From: Amaurobius ferox
Taxonomy: Eukaryota; Arthropoda; Arachnida; Araneae; Amaurobiidae
Direction: 5' to 3'
Assembly (NCBI GenBank): GCA_951213105.1
Contig: OX578133.1
Span: 137,621,203-137,685,202 of the forward strand
DNA length: 64,000 nt
Numbering within the stretch: position 1 is the stretch's first letter; each line of letters begins with the position of its first letter. This document shows positions 56,871 to 64,000 of this stretch, piece by piece. The notes beneath the pieces were generated by a model. It was not told the DNA's origin. It saw nothing but the letters and a program-made list of their open reading frames with translations, and made no database searches. A program made the translations under genes and the position numbers.

Positions 56871-57560
56871 GAAAGGTCCATGAGTAAACACGTTAGATCT
56901 ATCCAAAGTGACCATGCTTGATTGGAAAAAAGGTTTTGCAGCGCCACTAGAGGAGAATTTAAAATTTTAAAAAACGAACCTGGCAACAAAGCAAGATAGA
57001 TGAAATAAGCATTTTAAAATTTGTAGAACATTGTTCTATTAGGAGTAATGGGCACTAAAATTGTCACAGACACAATATGGTTATTGACGAATGGCTGTCT
57101 ATTCAGGAATGCTCAAATAAACAACACTTATATGACACGATTAGTACTTCCTTCAAGAATACATTAATCAGGTCAAAACGTTGTCTTTACTTAACAAATG
57201 TCAATCAAGAACTGTCAAAAGTAAATACACGTTTGTTAAGTAAAGACACTGCTTTGACCTGATGAAGAGGGAACAGAAGTTCATCGAAATAATTGTTGTC
57301 ACGGTATTTGCATAAGTCTGCTTTCTTTAAAGAAGTACTAATTGTATTATTCTCACAAGCAGCAGTTTTATACTCTGAGAACACGTATATACACAAGAAT
57401 CTTATGTACAGCCTTTTCAAAATGACCTCCACCAAAGACAATGCACATTTTAATTTGAAAAAGAAAACTTTGACATTATTTTGACAAACATTGCATGAAT
57501 TACCGTGTTAAGTCCCTGATGATACGACTTTCTATAGATATTTATTGCCTTCTATATACG
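56871..57560. mobile_element. R6 element, rearranged copy
   Basis: The left end GAAAGGTCCATGAGTAAACACG and GCGCCACTAGAGGAGAA match other R6 left arms. The segment 57400-57560, in reverse orientation, matches 32690-32850 (CGTATATAGAA, GACTTAACACGGT, TTTTGAAAAGGCT). An inverted junction at 57167-57263 lies between the two parts, so this copy looks like two fragments joined head to head. Confidence 0.55.
57167..57263. repeat. 34-bp-arm inverted repeat
   Basis: ATCAGGTCAAAACG plus TTGTCTTTACTTAACAAATG (57167-57200) pairs with the complement at 57230-57263, with a 29-base loop and a few mismatches. The right arm is followed directly by a CTGATGAAG..TTCATCGAAA text typical of Penelope-like and related retroelement ends. 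Confidence 0.85.
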
Positions 57561-57561
57561 A

Positions 57562-58107
57562 GTTTAAAATGGGCGCAAATATTAATGGATTTCATATGCG
57601 CGCAAATATTAATGAATTTTCACGAAATTTTATATCCGGCTTTGTTATTAAAAATTCTAGAACTAGATAAAAAATTTTTAAATTCGAATTTTATATTTTT
57701 TTAACATGGCAGTATAGGACAAAATTTGATACAGTCATGCATAAAAAGGTTTATGAATGACTCAATGATCACGAGACTTAATAGTTTCAATCATTGTTAT
57801 GAAAAATAGCCGCGTTACAATTTTTTTGTTTGTAACGACATTAGCCCCCTCTGGAGGTACATTGTCAGGTATGGTATCAATCGAAAGATATTTTCAAGCC
57901 CTGTAGAGTAAAGGGTAACACGCTTTAATTGTAATCATTTGGACCCATGATGCCAATTTTTTAAAATTTTCTTGTAAAATTTGAAAAAAAAAAGCTATTT
58001 AAAGAAGGGTTTCTGACATGAGAAAGCCGAGTTGAGCCACACTCTAGTTAATTATTAATGTTTAACCCAAATGTATTAGTTTGTAAGGAGTCGTATTAGT
58101 TACAGTA
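57562..58107. other. Unannotated AT-rich sequence
   Basis: No gene or repeat is supported, apart from a 24-bp partial duplication (GCGCAAATATTAATG at 57578 and 57599). Confidence 0.45.
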
Positions 58108-58822
58108 TTTTTAGTTTCTCTATAATACATAGTAATGTATAGGGAAAGAATTGAAATCGAGCCAAATTCGCCACTCGAGTTTTCCACGGATTTACACGGT
58201 TTGAACACTCTAGAGCCCGAAAAGACTGTTTTTAGCGTCACATCTGTGTATGTGTGGAAGACCCAGACCGTCCGACACATCTGTGTATGTGTGTCGAAGC
58301 GTCTGTCTGTCTGCGCAAAGTTTGTATCTACTCTAGCTCAAAACTAAATGTTACAGAATTTGTTAGATAAGTGTGACTTTTGGTTAAATAAGATACTTTT
58401 GATTAAATAAGTCACTTTTGGTTAGATAAATGACCCTACCGCTGATTAGAATTTGGTACAATTAATTATTTTTTTTCCGAGATGGCCCGCCCGAAAAAAC
58501 CGTCCAATTTTACAATAAAAGACTACATATCCTCAATGTATCAATAAAATGCTAGTTTCATACTTGATTCTTTACGACAAAAAGAACAAAACCAACGCCA
58601 TAACCCTAGGACTAACCGTTCTCGAGATATTTTAATTATTTCTCATTTTTGCAAGGACCCCTTTGAAAAAACGTCCGGTGCAAATTCAATGTAATTCCAA
58701 GTAATTATTCGTGTTGTTTTGAGCAATTAAACGCACGTTAATGCATTATGGAATAAATAAGGATGGTTAATATGGAAGTTAAGTCTGTAGGAAAAGTCAT
58801 GTGCTACCCACATGAGATTATT
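58108..58822 (+). repeat. Dispersed repeat R1, copy with micro-insertion
   Basis: The 5' hairpin (TTTCTCTATAATACA..GTAATGTATAGGGAAAG), GGACTAACCGTTCTCGAGAT and 3' end GAAAAGTCATGTGCTACCCA match the other R1 copies. A 19-bp foreign insert with an 18-bp duplication interrupts it at 58257. Confidence 0.85.
58257..58275 (-). mobile_element. 19-bp ultra-truncated SINE insertion
   Basis: The insert reads TCGGACGGTCTGGGTCTTC on the minus strand, equal to the last bases of the SINE tails at 26300 and 32453. It is flanked by perfect 18-bp copies of CACATCTGTGTATGTGTG (58239-58256 and 58276-58293). The R1 copy at 47334 has a single copy of the corresponding region and no insert. Confidence 0.85.
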
Positions 58823-58824
58823 TT

Positions 58825-60245
58825 TTGTACAAGTCTGAAATCCAATTAAAGGTAGTAATAGGTGTAATATGCGCAGTTCTATCACATGAATTCGAATTTG
58901 TTAAGAAAAAAATTGATTTCTTAAGAGTTTGTGAACAGAAAGATGCAAGAGCAATCATAACTTTGTTTTCTCGAACTTATTTTCCAGTCAATTGATTTTC
59001 ACAACTAGCACTGTATACCACTTGATGATTACTTTCATCATATTTTTTGGAATATGAGAAAAGTGTAAAGCTACCATCTAAATCTTTCTATACATTATTT
59101 CACAGATTTGTGGATGAAATGGATACTTATTTGAAATTTAACCCAAAACAAACCTTTTAAAATAGTGCCAAGTCGTTAATATTCTGAAATTCTAAAATAC
59201 CCTAAAAGCGGTAAATAATGGAAATCGTTTTATTATTTGAAATTAACAATAACTTATAAAAGAGGAGTTTAATGATTACATTTAAGAATATTTTACCTTG
59301 TTATTTCTATTTTCGTCAATTTTTGCGGATCAGTTCTACCTTTGCTCTCCCGTTTCAACTAACCATTCTAAAATCCAGTCAGCCTCAAAGTAACTCTTAA
59401 ATTACTTGGCTACTAAATTTTATAGAACTTGATCAGGTAATTTAAATATTGGGGATACATATATTGCACAGACATGTACACAGAGACGATATGATAAAAT
59501 TAAGATATTTGTGTTTTAAAGACCCCAAAATGTATAAATACATCGAAAATTCCAGTTCCAATTTCTGACACTATTTCCATATTTTGACAAGCTTTTCCTT
59601 TCAAACATGTTTTTTCTTTTGAAAAGTTTCTTTAAAATTTATTTTTTCTAAATTAGCAACAGGCTTGTCACTCTAATGAATTTGCAATGTTGATTTATGT
59701 TAATAAATACTAATAAACTAACTCTATTAGCCTCATCCAAACAGTCATTTTACCATATAGATTATACAATTCTCATTCTTTAGGCATTTAATATTGCTTT
59801 ATTGGATTACTGTTGAACTGCAGGCTTGGAATATTATATTTAATAACAATAATTTTATTACTAAAAATATATCTTCTCACACCGTTAATTTAAATTATCA
59901 TGGTTTCACAGGAAAATATAATAAATAGCAACACATTTCTAACAAATGTTTTTCTGTTTATACTCCGTTATTATAAATAGAGTAACATGCATACTTTATA
60001 TATAAGGGTAAATAATATTTATTTTAAGAATGTAGTCGCTGCAAGAGAAAATCGGTAGTTTTAAAAGCAGTGATAGTTTATTATATAAAGGTCCATATTG
60101 ATCCATGTATGTGAATGGAAAAGAAAAATAAATATTCAACTTCTGTTATCTCAAACCATTTGTTATCAAACTAAATATAATGTAATCAAACTAAATATAA
60201 TGCAGACAATTTACAAAATACATGAAAATAATCTTGGATAACCAT
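58825..60245. other. Unannotated AT-rich sequence
   Basis: No supported gene, RNA or repeat. Confidence 0.45.
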
Positions 60246-60247
60246 AT

Positions 60248-60315
60248 GCATTGTATAATTATGTGCATTGGATAATCATGTGCATTTATAATTATGCGCA
60301 TTGGATAATCATGCC
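60248..60315. repeat. ~17-bp minisatellite, four units
   Basis: GCATTG(T/G)ATAAT(T/C)ATG(T/C) recurs four times with one-base length changes. Confidence 0.85.
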
Positions 60316-60329
60316 CATGTAATAATTTC

Positions 60330-62115
60330 AAAATAAAATCAAAGTCAAAATGATTTATCAAAATCAAAGTCTGAATCAACTCTACTATTGATTTTTTTTT
60401 AAACAGAGGTTTTTCATTAAGGCATTACTAACAATTTCACATAATTTAGTCTCCCTTTTAGAATAGCAATTCAATTTCATAAATTCAGAAATAACCATAT
60501 TCCATATTTTCATAAAAAGATATTTCACACTTATTGGGAGATTTTAATCAGCGCAAAACCAAAACAATACATATCTCTTCTGCAGTTTAAATAAAAAATA
60601 TCTTTTTGTGCATTCTGGATTTCATCAAACTATATTGAGATTATTGTGTCAGATATCAATCTCAATATCTCATCTCACTGTCAGAGGTCATAATATTGCT
60701 ACAAAGAACGATATTATCAGTGCGTATAGTTAACCTCCACGTATCATTTTCCCACTGTACAGTGAATGTTTTTATAAAATTCAAAATATAAATAACACAC
60801 ATTTTAATTTTTTAATTATTTACAATTGTTTAAAATCACCTAACTGTGAACAAAAACAGATTTTTGTTCGGATGTTTTAATATATTTAGAATTAAAAATT
60901 TAATCGAAGCATTCCTAAACTAAGTATTTAATAGCATTTGTAGCTCTTTAAAAATATATTAAAGTATAAACAAAACATTTCTAGATTTATATGTAAAGTG
61001 AAGAAAAAATTATCAGCATTTTTCGGCATTAGAGAGAATTGTCAACATTTACCACAGTAAAAGCATTTCATCTACATCTATACTTAGATAACATTTTAAA
61101 TTATATCTTTGGATTAGTGAAAGTAAGCTTTTAGAACTAATGTATGATATGATAATTTTATTGATATTATGATGCCTTCATATATTTTTATCAAACTATA
61201 ATTCAAGGAAGCTACATGACTTTTTAATGATGTACCCGCAATATTTTCAAAGGAGATGCAAAATATTTTATACATCATTTATTAATAAGTGTTATTGTTA
61301 GTAATATTTCATAACGCACATTCATTTTAACTTAATATTATGTACACATAATGGTCATTAGTTTTATTTAATTATAAATACTTTATACATTTTATCAATC
61401 AAAGTAATGACCGTATGAAACCTTGAAAGAAAACTAATAACAAATTATATTAAATTTCCACAGCAATTCCGTGATAAAAATACAGTATCTCATAATGTAT
61501 TCTATTGCCATAGGAACACTTTATTTTATTCTATACTAAACTGATATTAGTTATGAGTTCTGAATATATAAGTTGCCTAAGAATAAAATATAAAATTCCC
61601 TGAAAACTATCATTTTATAAATTATAGTAAAATAAATTAATAAAATAAATTAATAAACTGCAAATCAAATGCAATATCATAAATTCTGTTAATATGGACG
61701 AATTAATCTCAATTAAATGTATTTATAAAATAATAAATTCGTTATTTGTATTTTTAAAAGAAGTTTAATAATCGTAATCATTAAATACATTATTGGTCTT
61801 AAAAATATGAAAATTTAGGGAGGTCCGCCTTACTCCCCTTGTACCTTCTCGAATAATCTACTCTGAGGTTCTACACCAAATCCATATTATACACTTTTCC
61901 ACCTGCGTGTACCATACCTATTCTTGTTATAAAAATCGATGAAAGATGGCAATTAGAATAGCACTGTATTCTGGAAGTTGGCTCCGACTCCCCAAGAAGC
62001 AACTATAGTGCATGTCTTTCGTATAACATAATAGAACCGACAGAACTGCAAAAGTTTTCTATATACTGCCCAATTCGTATTTAATATGTGTGAAATTTTA
62101 TTTCTTAGATTAAGA
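60330..62115. other. Unannotated AT-rich sequence
   Basis: No gene is supported. 61815-62060 is slightly less AT-rich but matches nothing I recognise. Confidence 0.45.
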
Positions 62116-62116
62116 A

Positions 62117-62153
62117 CATATATATATATACTGAACTGAATATATATATTTAA

Positions 62154-62202
<49 letters not shown>
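62117..62202. repeat. (TA)n microsatellite, interrupted
   Basis: Two TA runs are separated by short unique text; the second (62160-62200) is uninterrupted. Confidence 0.9.
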
Positions 62203-62203
<1 letters not shown>

Positions 62204-62348
62204 TGAACTGTAATATGTATTATAATTTCCTCTTTATTGTTGAATTTCATATTATTTCATTGTATTCTGTAGGCATAAAATTTTTTTAAGATAGTGTATT
62301 ATGAGTTACTTCTTCCATTCTACCATTGGATTTACTATTTTAATATTT

Positions 62349-62405
<57 letters not shown>

Positions 62406-62409
62406 ATGT

Positions 62410-62460
<51 letters not shown>
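62349..62460. repeat. (TA)n-(TG)n compound microsatellite
   Basis: A TA run changes into a TG run through TGTATG intermediates. The ORF across it is an artefact. Confidence 0.95.
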
Positions 62461-62462
<2 letters not shown>

Positions 62463-63082
62463 GCGAATGGCAACACTGGTCTCTTCTTTCAGGGTTCCAG
62501 ATTATGAGTTACTTCTTCCACTCTACCATTGGATTTACTATTTTAATATTTTATATAAATATATATAACTTTGCGAATATATATTTTTTTTGCGAATGGC
62601 AACACTGGTCTCTTCATTCAGGGTTCCAGGGTTCGACTGGTTCGGGCATATGATGTGCATTTTTGCATTTTCCAGGTATTATTGTTGTCTTTTATATTTC
62701 CTTCTTTATGTATGTTGTCCAAGTAGAAATAGTTTATAGATATAATCTATCTATTTCTTCAGAAACATGCATTTTTTGTGTTTGCTTCGTCAAAATACTT
62801 GGACCAGAAGAAGAGTTTTGCGAAGTGAATATTTCCATTTTCTAAGGCCTAGCCCTTGTCCAAGTGTATCGCAATAATGCTTGATTTTTTATGTTTTTCT
62901 ATATTCGTTTCCATACCATTGAAGTTTGTTGATTTTCTTTAAATTGATGACTCGCAATTTGTATTTTTTTTTACATTTGATGGTAGATTTGCTGTTTTAT
63001 ACTTTTATTTTGGGTTTTTTTAGAAAGTTAGGTTTATCGAGTTGCATCTTCTCACATTTCTTTCATTGGACTTTCAAACTTT

Positions 63083-63083
<1 letters not shown>

Positions 63084-63174
<91 letters not shown>
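63084..63174. repeat. (TA)n microsatellite, ~90 bp
   Basis: About forty-five uninterrupted TA units at the end of R5. Confidence 0.97.
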
Positions 63175-63176
<2 letters not shown>

Positions 63177-63317
63177 CCCTTATTAATGGTTTAAATTAAT
63201 GGTTTTCTTAATGGTTTTAAATTAATGGTTTTCTTAAATATAATATTTCTGGATATTTTATATTGAAGAAACAGTTTTGATTTAATTAATTAGATTTGTT
63301 TACTACTACACATTCTT

Positions 63318-63916
63318 GGTTTCCAAACCTTTGACTTTAAAGACATTTTTAATAATACAGATATTCAAGATTTATATTCAGAGCTACTAGCTCTCTTTAT
63401 AATGATTATATTACATCTAATAGTGCTCATTCATATTCTACTACAGTGTGTCTTATATAATATTTATTTCATTCAAAGTAATGGCATATATTTCTAAAAA
63501 TCAGGCTTCCTCCAAGGGGTCTGCATTAGATGTACTTTACCAAACCTGTAGCTATATTATTATAAAAAAAAGTATTTCTAATGTCTATAAGTTATCAAAA
63601 TAACTGTGATTTAATTTGCATTATTATTAATAATACCAATTATATCAATTTTGATTTTTACGCAAATAACCTAGAATTAATCCCTAACAAGCCTACTGTC
63701 AGTCATAACGTTAATTATTTAGATTTAAATTTAAGATTTGATCCCCATAATAAAAATATTATGTCCAACTTATATGGTAAAATATATACTTCTTACTTTA
63801 ATATCAGTAACCTGCTTTCCTTTCATTCTTGTAATTCCATTTTGTTATTTAGAAACATCGTCGTTAGCCAGTTTCATAGAATATATAGACTCTCAAATAA
63901 AAGTATCAATATCTAG
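63318..63916 (+). pseudogene. Dead Penelope-like reverse transcriptase fragment
   Basis: From 63318 one frame reads GFQTFDFKDIFNNTDIQDL, like the F(S/T)FDF..LYTN start of these RTs, and further on GFLQGVCIRCTLPNL, matching the G.PQG..SP.L.NL motif. After a frameshift near 63575 it continues YQNNCDLI, where an intact enzyme has a Y.DD box, then HNVNYLDLNLRFD (the FLDL motif) and NLYGKIYTSYFNI, VSQFHRIYRL. Motif order fits the RT of Penelope-like or closely allied retroelements. The catalytic box is destroyed and stops are present. The family is inferred from motif pattern only. Confidence 0.6.
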
Positions 63917-64000
63917 ACATTAATAAACAGAAACATTTTCCACTATCCTGACTATTTTAAAAATAGTATCATTAATACTTCCATGTCTTCTACATAATCT

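Larger units (their letters stand above)
62203..63180 (+). repeat. Dispersed repeat R5, plus copy with partial duplication
   Basis: Matches the reverse complement of 29243-30240. The block TTATGAGTTACTTCTTCCA..TCTACCATTGGATTTACTA occurs twice (62299 and 62502), as does GCGAATGGCAACACTGGTCTC (62463 and 62594), so part of the repeat is tandemly duplicated around the (TA)n/(TG)n tract. ACTTGGACCAGAAGAAGAG..GCGAAG (62798) resembles the TGAAGAAG..CGAAA text seen near ends of Penelope-like elements. Confidence 0.65.

Noticed and set aside
57259..57293. Hammerhead ribozyme from CTGATGA..CGAAA
   Set aside because: The intervening bases pair as GAAC/GTTC but not directly against the core, so helix II cannot close correctly.
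62926..63186. 86-codon ORF ending in YIYIYI
   Set aside because: Half of it is the (TA)n tract and the rest is R5 repeat sequence.

Overview
This window is AT-rich eukaryotic DNA, almost certainly from an arthropod and plausibly an arachnid. The evidence for that is a 5S rRNA-derived SINE, Tc1/mariner, copia and hAT-like relics, many (TA)n tracts and an intron-like background with almost no coding capacity. I cannot name the species. There are no bacterial-style genes, operons or CRISPR arrays. The sequence reads as intronic or intergenic DNA that has been repeatedly invaded by transposable elements.

Only one segment looks like host protein-coding sequence. It is an 88-bp exon on the minus strand (51399-51486) with canonical splice sites and a single open frame of 29 codons, which suggests that much of the window is intron of a minus-strand gene.

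Layout: 0-5 kb holds a large palindromic foldback element (66-413), a hAT-like relic and a dispersed repeat (R2) with an expanded tandem array. 5-20 kb is mostly unique AT-rich DNA with microsatellites, a possible hAT-like MITE, a recent triplication of a tRNA-like sequence (12504-12949) and several degenerate tandem repeats. 20-28 kb holds a broken Tc1-like transposon, a cluster of SINE insertions, foldbacks, and a 5S-headed SINE nested inside a repeat copy (R1) with a perfect 14-bp target duplication. 28-34 kb contains the R5 repeat, a 28-bp minisatellite, R6 long-inverted-repeat elements around a second SINE, and a 624-bp TIR element. 34.4-38.2 kb is a decayed Ty1/copia retrotransposon (gag, protease, integrase, RT). 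39.1-39.6 kb is an internally deleted mariner. 40-56 kb is dominated by the R4, R1, R2 and R6 repeats, with a 1.2-kb TA-flanked MITE inside R4, the lone exon, a tRNA-like sequence and a possible copia LTR edge. 56-64 kb has further R6 and R1 copies, an extremely truncated SINE insertion, (TA)n-rich R5 sequence and a dead Penelope-like reverse transcriptase fragment.

The most interesting material is the SINE system. One common 3' body and tail is found behind a 5S rRNA head in one copy and a tRNA-like head in another. The same 3' tail also appears as tiny 5'-truncated insertions (72, 66 and 19 bp) bounded by target duplications. The second theme is two related non-autonomous families (R1 and R2) that share a hairpin-forming 5' end and a conserved 3' end around different interiors. 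I assigned all repeat relationships by eye within this window; no database was consulted.
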